A stretch of 64,000 bases of DNA, from NCBI GenBank assembly GCA_905221605.1, contig CAJNDS010000680.1, forward strand, positions 623,204-687,203. Direction: 5' to 3'. The number at the start of each line of letters is the position of its first letter. Within the stretch, counting starts at the first letter, position 1. This document shows, one piece after another, positions 38,586 through 49,184 of the stretch. The notes under the pieces were generated by a model, which was not told the DNA's origin, searched no databases, and worked only from the letters and a program-made list of their open reading frames with translations. The position numbers and the translations under genes are program-made. The stretch is from Symbiodinium natans (lineage: Eukaryota > Sar > Dinophyceae > Suessiales > Symbiodiniaceae).

Positions 38586-40365
38586 GGGGGGGGCATCTCT
38601 GAGGCAGCTCTTCGCTATGATCTACAAGGTGGAGAACGACAGGCAAGGAGCCGCGTGATGCTTTGGGCTGTTCCTCACGGCTTGAGGGGTTGCCAGTGGC
38701 CGATTGTTAGGTTGAAAAAACACAATGTGCACTTCAGCTATTCAGAGCTGTTATCTTGGGCCTGAGGGCCGGAAGTTGCCACAGGCTTTGATAGTCGAAG
38801 CCTTAGTTTAAGACAGGAGCTGACACTTTGAGCGCGAACACATGACAGTTCACAGAATATGTGTCGACTAGGATTGGGGCACATCTCTCCTTATGTTGGG
38901 GATGATTTGTTGTTTCTGCTGGCGTGCTTGTGAATCCCGCCTGTGCGATGCAGGGTACCCATCTGAAAGCATATTTGAAGCAGCAGTCTGTTTTTGAACG
39001 AACACTGCCCCCTCCCCCCCCGGCTCTCTGTCCGAGTTGCAGGCATCAGGGCAAAAGGTTCTATACCCTAAGCCCTTTTTCAACTCGCAATTTGCAAGCG
39101 CATTTCTCGTTTGCGGCCACCATCTCGTTCTGTCTCTGGTTTCTTCTCGCGCAGGAGGCGAGGAGCACGGTTGACTCAAAATCTAACAACCCCACACCAA
39201 AGGTTGGGAACAATTCTGGATTTTTTGTGCTTGGACTCCAGACTTCCTTGCTTTCTGGTGGCACTGACAACAAGATGTTGTAAAGTGCTGTTTTCGTGCG
39301 TGCCAGGTTCACAAGGCTGAAAGGCAGACTGCTGCGGAAGAAGTTCCTCTCAGCGGAGAAGACCGAAGACAGCCCCTGGTACAAAGCTGGAGAGTTTGTC
39401 CTTCAGTGCTCCGAGCCAGAACCCACATTGTTAGATGTCGGTCCGTCACGCATGCTGCCTGCGAGCTGTGCTGGTTTATGGCGCATCTCATCAGGCACCT
39501 CCCCTGAAACCGAGCAGATGGAGCTGGTGGAGTTGGAGGCATGGGCTTAAACAACTTCAGTCGCAAAGGATCGCTGAATGTTTCGGCAGGCCAAATGGGC
39601 GGGAGCGCTCTCCATCCTGGAATACCTCTTCCTCCGAGTTCCTGCTGGCTTCAAGGACATGCCGCCCAAGACAAGTTACGTACTTGCGTGTGCTGCCACT
39701 ACTGTATGCCTGCTGTCCTTGAGGATGTCAGCCTCATGGACCTGTGCAAGGTCGTCGTGATGCAATTTGCGCCCAAGCAGCCCTAGCACAACCTTGTCAA
39801 GCATGTACCTCTCAGCCCACTTGCCAGTAAACAGAAGTGCTAGGACTATGGCATTGTTTCCCTGCGAAGAATCTGGAGAGCTTGGGCAGCTAGGGAACTC
39901 TACTGAGCCCAACGGGTTGAAACTGGGGGCCCAAGGTCCGGCTAGGGGGAGGGGTAAACATGTAATGCGGCTTCCTATCATCCGGATTATAGTATTCTTG
40001 GGCATGTGAAGGGGAAATTTCTTTTCGAACATGCTTGTTTGGAGTATCACTCTGCGGCTGAGGCAGTCATGCAACTGATGGTGTTGCCACTTGCCCTTTC
40101 TGCTTACCACCATTTGATCTTCGAGGATGAGATGGCAAAACAACTCTGTTCCTTCACGGACTACGTGCAGGGCAGGTGTTTTGTGGTGAATCCAGGGCTG
40201 TCCTCGAGCCTGTTCGTGGCGGCCATAATCCTGGATGCTCTGCTGTTACTAAACACGCTCTTCGAGTACTTTTTACGCGCTGAGTGGCTGGGCCTTGCTA
40301 TCGTTGAACGTTGACTTGCTGGACAGCAGCAAAAAGGAACGGCACGTAGTCACGTAGGTTATGAA
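38586..40365. other. Host DNA, no gene recognised
   Basis: A rightward frame at 40006-40314 contains a hydrophobic helix (LSSSLFVAAIILDALLLLNT) and might be an exon of a membrane or channel protein, but nothing supports it further. Confidence 0.4.
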
Positions 40366-42500
40366 CATATATATATATATATGGTACCCCCCCCCCCCCA
40401 GTGACCTACCCTTTTTCGCCTTGTCTCAAGTCACCCAGCTGCACTGCAAGCAAACTCGGTGTGCAATATAGCGTATTTCCTAGGGCGTAGACTAAAATAC
40501 AATTAAAATCGCATACACGGGACAGTAGAAAAACCAAAAACACCAAAACCAAAAAACCAAAAAACCAAAACCAAAAAAAACCAAAAAAAACCAAAACCAA
40601 AAAAACCAAAAAAACCAAAACCAAAAAAACCAAAAATACCAAAAAAACCAATTTTCCGGGACTCTCAGGAAATCCCTATGAGGCTTCTCCAAGAGTCCCG
40701 GAAAATTGGTTTTTTTGGCATTTTTGGTTTTTTTGGTTTTTTTGGTTTTGGTATTTTTGGTTTTTTGGTTTTGGTATTTTGGCTTCTTGGTTCGCCTTCA
40801 CGGTCACGAGGCAACAACTACGCATTTTTAAGTGTGCTTATGCTAATTGTGCTTTTCAGAAATAGTATACAAGTGGTCTTTCTAGTGCTTCAGAACTATT
40901 TGTTTCGTTATTATGTAAGTAGAGCCGCTAGTGTTTAATTAGCGCATCTTTTGGTTGTACTCAAGTGTAGTAGACCTTATTCAGCCATTACTTGGTGCTC
41001 TGGTAGCTCAATTCGCATGGATAATATTTGCCTGGTACATGCGTTTAACTATCTAGAAGCAGCATTTGCAATACTTGTCTTGAGAAAAAGCATTTATTGC
41101 TTAGAATTGTTTGCTTAAAAAGTGACTCCTACTCGTCCAGGAATACCCCAAAACCCTAGAATCCAAACTTTACCATAGATTCTCCTGAAAAGCTTGCGCT
41201 TTTGGATGTTTTTATGTATTTGTGAATTTGCTTGTGTATGGCCTTCACTAAGTACTTTTCTAGGATTCTTGTGCATTTTTTAAGCCTGATTGTGCAAGTT
41301 GCGTTTTTCAGGCATAGTATATATGTGGTCTTTATTGAATACTTCAGACATCTTTGTTTCATCGTTATGTAAGTAGAACCGCTTCTATTTCCATTATTGT
41401 GCATTTTTAAGCTTGCTCATGCAAATTGTGCTTTTCAGACATAGTATATAAGTGGTCTTTAGTGAATACTTCAGCAATCTTTGTCTCATGGTTATGTAGG
41501 TAGAACCGTTTCCATTTCCGCAAGTGTTTATTTCGTATTTGGTTAAGTATGGTCCTTTAAATAGTATTCACTTGAGTCAAATTGGGCTATTTGCTTAAGA
41601 ATTCCTCTAGTAGTTAAATTCGCATAGAATGAATACTTCAAAAAAATTGTTTCATGAATATGTAAACATAAGGTGTTTCATTTGGCTTTGCAGATAGTAC
41701 GTCAATAATACTTTGCCTGGTATAAACACAACTGTTTCAATGCATTAGTTGCTCAACAAAGCACTATTTGCCCTTTAAACCACACTTTGCCATATGTTGG
41801 TTGAATATGGTGCTTCTTTCGTATTTTGGTTGAGTATGGTCCTTTAAATGGTATTCACTTGAGTCAAATTGGGCTATTTGCTTAATAATTGCTCTAGTAG
41901 CTAAATTCGCATAAAATGATTTTTTCAAAAATAAAAACGATTCATAAATATGTAAACATAAGGTATTTCAGTGGACTTTTCAGAGAGCATACTTTGCCTA
42001 GTACAAACACAATTGTATAAATACCGTATTTGCACTTTAAACGCACACTTTGCCATTTTTTGGTTGAGAATGGTGTTTATTTCGTATCTTGGTTGAGTAT
42101 GCTCCTTTAAATAGTATTCATTTGAGTCAAATTGGGCTTTTTTGATATAGTAGCTAAATTCGCATAGAACCAAGAAAAATGTTTCACTATTTGATTAATA
42201 CTTTGCCTCGTACAAACACAACTGTATAAAAAAAAATTAGTTGCTCAACAAAACATTAATTGCCCTTGAAACGCACAATTTGCATAGAAAAACACTGATC
42301 TAAACATCTAAAACACAGCATTGTCCGCTTCAGATTCAAAATGTAGATTCTTCCAATGCTGGCTTATCGGGGTCTGTGAGGTGGGTGTCCCAGTAACTGT
42401 CCTTCATTACCCGGTGATTAACTACGCGACTTTTGGGCCTTCTTTGTTATTTTTTGTTAAAAAGGGCCTAAAAAGGGTAGGTCGCTGGGGGGGGGGGGTA

Positions 42501-42512
<12 letters not shown>
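40366..42512. mobile_element. 2.1-kb AT-rich element with inverted ends, no coding capacity
   Basis: Both ends carry AT dinucleotides, then GGTACC/GCTACC, a C run and GACCTACCCTTTTT (left 40366-40416; right, inverted, 42470-42512). The interior is far more AT-rich than the host and has internal repeats: one family at about 40852, 41303 and 41430 (core CATAGTATATA, GTGGTCTTTA), another at about 41529, 41818 and 42080 (core GAGTATGGTCCTTTAAAT). No frame longer than about 100 codons looks like a protein. Probably a non-autonomous DNA transposon; flanking AT repeats hide any target duplication. Confidence 0.65.
40530..40790. repeat. Large imperfect palindrome of CCAAAA/TTTTGG tracts
   Basis: Arms of about 120 bases around a 26-base spacer (40666-40691). 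The inner 25 bases of each arm pair perfectly (around TCCGGGACTCT). Lies near the left end of the AT-rich element. Confidence 0.85.
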
Positions 42513-42542
<30 letters not shown>

Positions 42543-42588
42543 ATATTTTGTTAATATATATATATATATATATATACATATATCTATA
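42501..42588. repeat. AT dinucleotide microsatellite
   Basis: Two long (AT)n runs broken by CTATATTTTGTTA. Confidence 0.9.
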
Positions 42589-42599
42589 TTTATTGCTGG

Positions 42600-43960
42600 T
42601 TTTCTTTCAAGCAAACTCTCTGCTCCTGTGGGCTGCCTCAAGGCAAGTGAAGTGGGTCACCAGCGAGGCTCCCTCACGAGGTCGACACCTGGCTCTCCTG
42701 AAAGTGGGAAACAGCTGGTGTTACCTGCTTCTCATTTGTGGCTGCATGTTTCTTGGGGTGGCTCTTTGTTTGAGTGCCTCAGCTTCATTTAGAATCCGGG
42801 ATACCCGATCGTCGCACTTTGCACATGTTTTAGGTTGTTTTCGAGGAGCTGTTTGGTAATGCCTGACGAGGCTATGGGATGTTGGTTCTACACTTTGTGG
42901 CGCTCTCTGCGCTGCTGAAGCCCGCGGTTATGGCGCCCGTGCTTGCTATGTTGGCCAGCGCCTGCGGCGCCCCACGACTGCGAATAGAATTTCGATTGCG
43001 CGTTTGCAAGAGTCTCCGTGCCTGCTTTTGTGCGTATACCTTCGTGGCACCCAAGAATTCTGTAAACGGCCAATGAGGGTAGCGCTCGCTTGCTGCGGGC
43101 TTCAGGTTGCGCAACTCGTGACGGTTCAGATGAAACAGCTGGTCGAAAAGGCCAAGGCACGTGCCGCACGTGCAGAACGTGCCGTGCACGTTCCGAACGT
43201 CCCATAGCTTTCGAAAGTTGCTCAGGCTTGGGTCCAGGACTTGGTGTCCAAATCCAAGGAGGCGTTGCCGGGTCTGCTGCCAACTTGCCTGAGATTGAGA
43301 GGTCTGATCGCTTGTGCAGGACCTTGCCAAGTTGGAGCGGGAGATTGGTGAGGTGCCCGATGAACGAGGCAGTGAGATGCAGTGATCTGCAGGAGGCGTA
43401 GGCATAGGCGGCATGCGGGCGCTGGACAGGCGAGGCTGGGACCAAAGCGGACGAGCCCGACCCTGCGGACACCGATGCCAACTTTAGTGAGGCTGCTCGG
43501 CCCAATGGCAGTGTTCCCGAAAGCCAGTTGTCAGGGTCAGAATGACTCGAAGATACGATGTAGCAATGACATCAGATGGAGCTTGCAGCTGCCAGTGCTG
43601 CAACTGCAATCTCTTGCATTCGCGATGCTTCCAACACGACCATGTTTCGATCAAGAAGTAGCTGCAGTGATCTTGCTCAGGAGTTGATGTGAGCACAGGT
43701 TACTGTAAGCCTGTCCTCCTCAGATTGCGGGGCCACAGACTTATACAAACTTCTTTGCCTGACGTTCTGAGGATGCGAAGGATGTGGAAGATCACCTCCT
43801 GGTACTCTTGGGCCTGTGCCGTGGTCAACTGCTGCTGCTGCAAGTGGAGGCGGTGCTGCTTTTCCTAGGCCCGGGGAGGGGTGGGCGGGGGGGTGGGGCA
43901 TTGTGGGGGTCAGCCAGTTGCAGCATTGTGCAGAGCCCGCATCGAGCTGCCCCGGTTGAG
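42600..43960. other. Host DNA with scattered exon-like pieces
   Basis: Short rightward stretches such as LVEKAKARAARAERA (43138-43182), AWVQDLVSKSKEALPGLLPT (43227-43290) and LAKLEREIGEVPDERGSEMQ (about 43323-43382) look like exons of a helical protein and may belong to the gene ending at 44303. Not joined with confidence. Confidence 0.4.
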
Positions 43961-43989
43961 AAGGAGTGAGCGCCTTCCTCCTGGTGGGA

Positions 43990-44303
43990 GTCATGCTTTT
44001 CCTTGGACCGGATGCCTGGATCGCACAGCTCAGCGCGAACGCCGCCACCTTGGGCGCGGCCTTCGTTGCAATCCAGTCGCAGGTCTGTGCTGAGCCCCAA
44101 AATAGCTTCTTGAGCATTGAGAGCTTTGAAAACTCTGAAAGCGCTCTCCCCCTGCAACTTGGAGTCGTGTCGGAGAGTCTCGGAGTCGCTCGTTATCCCT
44201 TGTTCAGGTGGGAAAAATTCAAAAAACAGACTACGCCAAGATGCAAAAGATCTTGGAAGATGCCGCGGCCGGCCTCAAGAAGGACAAGAAAAAGACGCAG
44301 TAG
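43990..44303 (+). CDS. Last two exons of an unknown helical host protein
   Basis: Exon ending at 44092 reads MLFLGPDAWIAQLSANAATL and GAAFVAIQSQ; a GT donor follows. The last exon, 44208-44303, starts after TTGTTCAG and reads VGKIQKTDYAKMQKILEDAA, then a Lys-rich end (KKDKKKTQ) and a stop. Frames join at a codon boundary. Upstream helical exons in 43.1-43.4 kb may belong here. Family not recognised. Confidence 0.5.
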
Positions 44304-45368
44304 GAGCGGTAAGAGCAGACGCTCAGCAGAAGCTTCCGGCAAACAGCCGTGCTCTGCTGCAAAAGCGTCGTCATGGCATTTTAAGTGTTAACGTCACAAC
44401 CTAACAGAGGTCCAGAATGCTCGCCAACAAAACGTTGGCAGTTTCCCGCAGCGGCCAATGCTAGGACAAAACGCGGTCTGCCCTTGGAGGAGTCTCTGAC
44501 CTCATACGTTGCCTTGTCTTTGCCTTGCAGGCAGCTGAGGTCCGTCACGCGGTGCTTCCTGGTTAATGTAGTCTCAGCGGTCTGCCGAGACACTTGTCGT
44601 CGGAAAGCGATGCTCCGAGCGCTTGGAGAAAGAAGAGCGAGCCTATCTACAAGCACCCAGTACCCATCAGGTTGGTGCCGAGGGCGAAAGGACTGCTGAA
44701 TTTCTGCCTTTTGTTTTAGCTGGTGGTAGCTACGTCATGAGAAGAAGCAGTCATGGACCACGCAGACGGAGACATCAAGTCCCCTATAAAGTGCACGCCA
44801 TCACGCCTCAAGGGGCTTGCTGAGCCTACACCCTTCGAGTTGAGGCCAGAGGCCGCGCCAGGATCTAGAAGCCCCGAACTCCAGGACCGACCCCGGTCTC
44901 CCGTGCGTGTACTAGGAAGCTCAGAGGGGTGATCTCCCCAGCCTTTACTTCGCCATGGCGCTTGCTCTGGGCGTGCCGCAGGTTGGGTCAACGCAGTCAC
45001 CGTCAGACAGAGGGTTTCGGGGTTTAGGGCTGAGGGTTTAGGGTTTAGGGTTTGGGGTTTAGGGATGTTTAGGGTTTAGGGTTTAGGGTGTAGGGTTTAG
45101 GGTTTAAGGCCCTTAGCCCCAACCCAACCCTTTGGACGAGGTCTTCACCCCGCCCGCCGCCGATCAGCTCATGGCCTTGGACCCCACCGCACCGCGGGTG
45201 AAGGCTTCTTTCAACTAAGTTATTATTATTACTATTATTTCTATCATTATTATTATTATGATTATTACGATTATTATTGCTATTATTGTTGTTATTATTA
45301 CTAGTATGATCATTGTTATTTAGTTGCTTTTAAAGCTGGGCTCTGCCTTCAACGGTCGCCTCTGACAG
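44304..45368. other. Host intergenic DNA with telomere-type repeats and an ATT microsatellite
   Basis: TTTAGGG units at 45011-45108 and an imperfect ATT/TTA trinucleotide run at 45218-45320. No gene recognised from 44304 to the Clp1 exons; the Clp1 start exon may lie here. Confidence 0.5.
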
Positions 45369-48300
45369 GTCCTGGCTCCCGGCTGCGAGTTGCGGCTCAT
45401 CGTCGACGACGACAAGCATGCCAGGGTGGGGGCCCTTCCCAGCGCTCGAGTCTGTTACCCTGAGCCCAAACCCTAAACCCTAAACCCTAAACCCTAAACC
45501 CCAAACCCTAAACCCTCAACCCTCAGCCCTCCGCCAACCCTAAACCCTCAGCCCTCACTTCGCCTCTCGTCGACCTTGGAAGTTCATGAGGTGAAGCTGC
45601 TGCCGGAGCAGGTGCCCAACCCCCGCCCGGGACAGCCGGTCCGAGGAACAGATTTGCAACTCTTCGGGTGCCATCTTTTGTTCATCTGCGGAAAGCATCA
45701 CAAGATAAGGCCGAGACAAGTGCAGAGATCTTTGGGGCAGAGTTGGTGGCTGGGCAGGCAGGCATGATTCAGCATGATCATGTCGCCGTGCGTCGCATAG
45801 TCATGCTGCCAAAGGACTATCCTTTGCTGGGTGGGTCCCGAACAGCCATATATACATGGCATGGCTGCAAAGTCCAGGCGGGCAGGCTTTCCATTTTTGC
45901 GAGTTGAGTTGATTCAGGCCTTTTCCTTGGCTAGATCGCCTGCGTGGCATGGCTGCTGCAGTCGTTGTACAGGTGTCGGGCCCTACAGTGCAGGAGTACG
46001 ATGCTCCGAACGTCGTGATGCGTGACTACCTGTGCTGCGCAGTCGCTCTGCCAAATGAGAAACGTCCCTTGCTACATTCTTTCTGGCTGGTGCGTTGGGC
46101 CGATTGAGAATGAAACGAGCATAAAGGAGCTTTGAGTCGACGAGTGTCTGTGCGGTATGCTGCGGTATGCTGCGGTATGCTGCGGTATGCTGCGGTATGC
46201 TGCTTAGGGAGCTGTCGTCGAGCCCAGGCAGTTCTCGAACAGCGCCGCATGCGAGCCGACGATTTGGGGCTGCCTGCTCCAAGAGTCTTAGCCTGGCACC
46301 CGGTTGTTCTGGCGGCGCGCTGTCATGGGAGCCGCGGGACTTGAACTCCAGAAACTCGGGGATCTGCGGCGTGAAGTTGAGTTGAGCAATGCAACCGTGC
46401 AGTGCTTTCGCTTACAGTAGCCGGTGGCTGCTACCGCACATCTCAGCAGAATGCCCAGGTGTGCGGCAGCGCCTTCTCTGGGAAGAGCTCGCTTTGCCAG
46501 GCCGCGCTGCAGGTTGGCACCTCACGCCAGAATCCTGATCTGGTGTGCCCTGCAGATCCTCTGCAACTACGCGCTGAGACGGGCGCGGCCGGCATGCGCG
46601 GAAACGGGAAGACGTGGAAGCAAGTGCTCAGAGTCATCCCAAGTCATTCGCCCGAAGTTGTTTGGTCGATCATAGGACCGGACATGGGTTTTCCCGTTGG
46701 CCGACATTCCCGTTGCCCGAGCGCGACTATTCTTGATGCCAGGAGCACACGCCCGTCTTCGTTGAACTAGACACGCGCTATTCCAGCATCCGCCAGCTGC
46801 AGGTCAGACTTCGACATATCTGAGTAGAGGGAGGTTGTCTGTGGCTCTTAAGAGGTTTCTCAGCTCCATCTGATGCCCCTGCGCCAGAGCGTACCGGCGT
46901 GCGTTGCGGCCATGACGGTGGAGCACGCGGCCGACGAGGCCTGTGGAGAGGAAGAGAAGAGTTTGTCAAAGAAGCGCTGCGCACTTGCTGGATTGTAGCA
47001 GCGTACTTCTGAGCTTCTCAGCGTGAGGAGCCCATGAATCGCATCGCCTACTTCTACGGACATCTTGATTGGAGCCCGGGCTCTTGGAGTTTCGCAGTAA
47101 TTGGCATCATCTCGCAACATTTCTCCACCTTGCACGGAGTGCTTGCGTGTGCTTCTTCCCTCGTGACTAGGTGAGAATCCCAGCTGGTATCAGCGTGTGG
47201 TCTCGCATCTGAGCCGAGTGGTTTCTGCCAAGTCGGAGCCTGGACAGCCTGGGGTCGACTTTTCAGCTGCCCTGTTCAGCTTTGACCCTGCGCCTTGCCC
47301 TGATCCCCGAGGCTTTCGCACGCCAGCTCCCGAGAGGCCAAGCAAAGTGCCATGAGGGCACAAGCCCTCATCCCTACTAGTAAGAATCCCCCCTTCTGTA
47401 AAGAGCTCGCGCGCGCAGCTGCAAACCCCGCAACATGGGAACAACACGTGAAGAGCCGCAGCCCGAAAAGAAACACGAAAGCTACGTCCTGAGAAGATGG
47501 AGAATTTTTCCTCTCAAAAGCAAGTGTGGTGAACGTGTTGTCAAGAAAGCTATAGTTTTGTTTTTTGTTGTTTTTAAATCTATCTCCTTGTGGCCGGGTT
47601 TGGGTTTTGGGTTACCGTGATTGTGCAAGTTCCGTTACAGTCTTCCTACGCCGAAGGGAAATCTGCAGGCCCAAAGAGTGGTTAGATCACTGGCGGCTGG
47701 GGCGGTGCTCCCCCCCAACTAATCAGGAAGACGACGTACTTAAACCCTTAAGCCCCTAACATACCAGGACGAAGATGGCCTCAGGTCGCTTTTGAAGGTG
47801 GTAAAGAACAACTCCCCAAAACACACACCCTCCACAAGTTTCCTCAGCATCAGTGCTTTGGCAGTTGCAGCTCCGGAGTGCTGGCTTTTGTCCGCACAGA
47901 TCTCAAGTTTCTGGGCAGGGTGCTCGGACGAGCTCCTCGGGGTTGGTCGTGAATGCACCTTACCAGCCCACTCCGGCCACAGCCTTGGAAACTGGAAACG
48001 TGCTGCATGCTTCTTCTTGAGGACCATTGTTGGTCATGCAAATGTGACGCACAAGTGATGGACCCTTGTAAAGCCCAGGCACTGCTGCAGAAGATCATCG
48101 AGATGTTTGAGGCAACCTCGGCCACGGCAGTGCAGTATTTCCGTGTTCAAGAGTCCATGTCGTGGTAGGTCGTCGTGTCGTTCAGCATTTGCTGTCGATC
48201 GTACTCCCGAAAGGATCCCAGTTCCGTAAGTGCACTGCCCGTGCCGCCGACTTGCTCAGATCGATGTCGTTCTGGTCTTGGACAGTGAAGCCCTTCACGC

Positions 48301-49184
48301 TGCACTCTGCAAGATGCTGCGTGGCCGAGATGGACAGACCATGTAAGCGTGCCAAGCATCGAGTTGGCAATCGTCATTGTAAACTTCTCGGGCCCACCCT
48401 GAATGTATGTGTTATGCTGTATGTCTGTTCGTTGCAAAGCAATCCGCCGGAGCTGGAGATAGCTGGGGATGGGCGCATTTGGGCATCGCGATGGTTGAGA
48501 TGGGGACTGGGCTTAAAGGCTCAAAGAGGCCTTTGTGGGTTCGGGCACCGGTCCGCGCTGCTTTCACAAGCCTTGCGCCTCAGCCAAGGTTTGCAGGGTG
48601 TCCAAAGATCAACGGCGTGCCCAAAGTAGAGGTGGTCCTGCTTCCAAAGGCTCCGAACTCGAGAGCTCCGGTACCCCTTTTTCGCGACTTGGGGGATGTG
48701 ATGATTTTGGAAGGCCGGAGGGGTGGTGCAAGCTGCCCAGAAGCGGATTCGCTTCCTGCGGGCTGAAGCCCTAGTGAGCTCCGAGCTGGGTTGGTCCCCG
48801 AAGATGTAGCATGAGCCTCCATGAGCCTGAGGCGCTCAGAGTTCGAGACTACTTCCACGGCGTGCTGCGCTTGAGAGAGTACGGTTCCACGACTTTGTCG
48901 GAGAAAAGATCTTCGCTCTGGCTGTCTCGAGGTGATGCGGGACTTCAGCCCATTCTCCGTGTTAGTGGATCTGAGCGATGTGCCCTGAGCACCACCACAG
49001 ACTGCGGCAATTCGGTCAGAGTGGCACGCGCTAGCCGTTTCAGTCTCGCTGCATCGCGCTGCAAAGCGACAGCTTTGTAAAGACATTTGTCAGGTACAGC
49101 TTGTGCAGATCGAGACCGCCACGCTCTCCGCCTCCATGCTTCCGTTGGGCAAGGACGGAAGACCAACAGAACCAATGCAGGTCT
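45369..49184 (+). CDS. Clp1-like polynucleotide 5'-kinase / pre-mRNA cleavage factor, many short exons
   Basis: Clp1 binds RNA 5' ends and works in pre-mRNA 3'-end cleavage and tRNA splicing. Exon pieces in order: VLAPGCELRLIVDDD (45369-45425); VKLLPEQ (45591-45611, a 21-bp exon); SAEIFGAELVAGQ and TAIYTWHGCKVQ (about 45706-45878), the N-terminal domain signature; VSGPTVQEYDAPNVVMRDYL (45973 on); LEQRRMRADDLGLPAPRV (46228 on); Walker A VCGSAFSGKSSLCQ (46459-46512); ILCNYALRRARPAC (46556 on); IAYFYGHLDWSPGS (47043 on); IDVVLVLDSEALHAAL (48261 on); VEVVLLPKAP (48626 on); VRDYFHGVLRL (48841 on); ATLSASMLPLGKDGRP (49118 on). The P-loop differs from the usual GPTDxGKS but keeps G...GKS. CCCTAAA repeats sit in an intron. 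Start, some exons and the end are not resolved. Confidence 0.75.
45466..45560 (+). repeat. CCCTAAA telomere-type repeats in a Clp1 intron
   Basis: Imperfect CCCTAAA tandem copies between the first two recognised Clp1 exons. Confidence 0.9.
46150..46203 (+). repeat. Decamer tandem repeat (TGCGGTATGC)
   Basis: Five direct copies of TGCGGTATGC within an apparent Clp1 intron. Confidence 0.9.

Noticed and set aside
36127-40365. Numerous 60-200 codon frames on both strands
   Set aside because: Expected by chance in GC-rich DNA; no motifs, no consistent splice joins.
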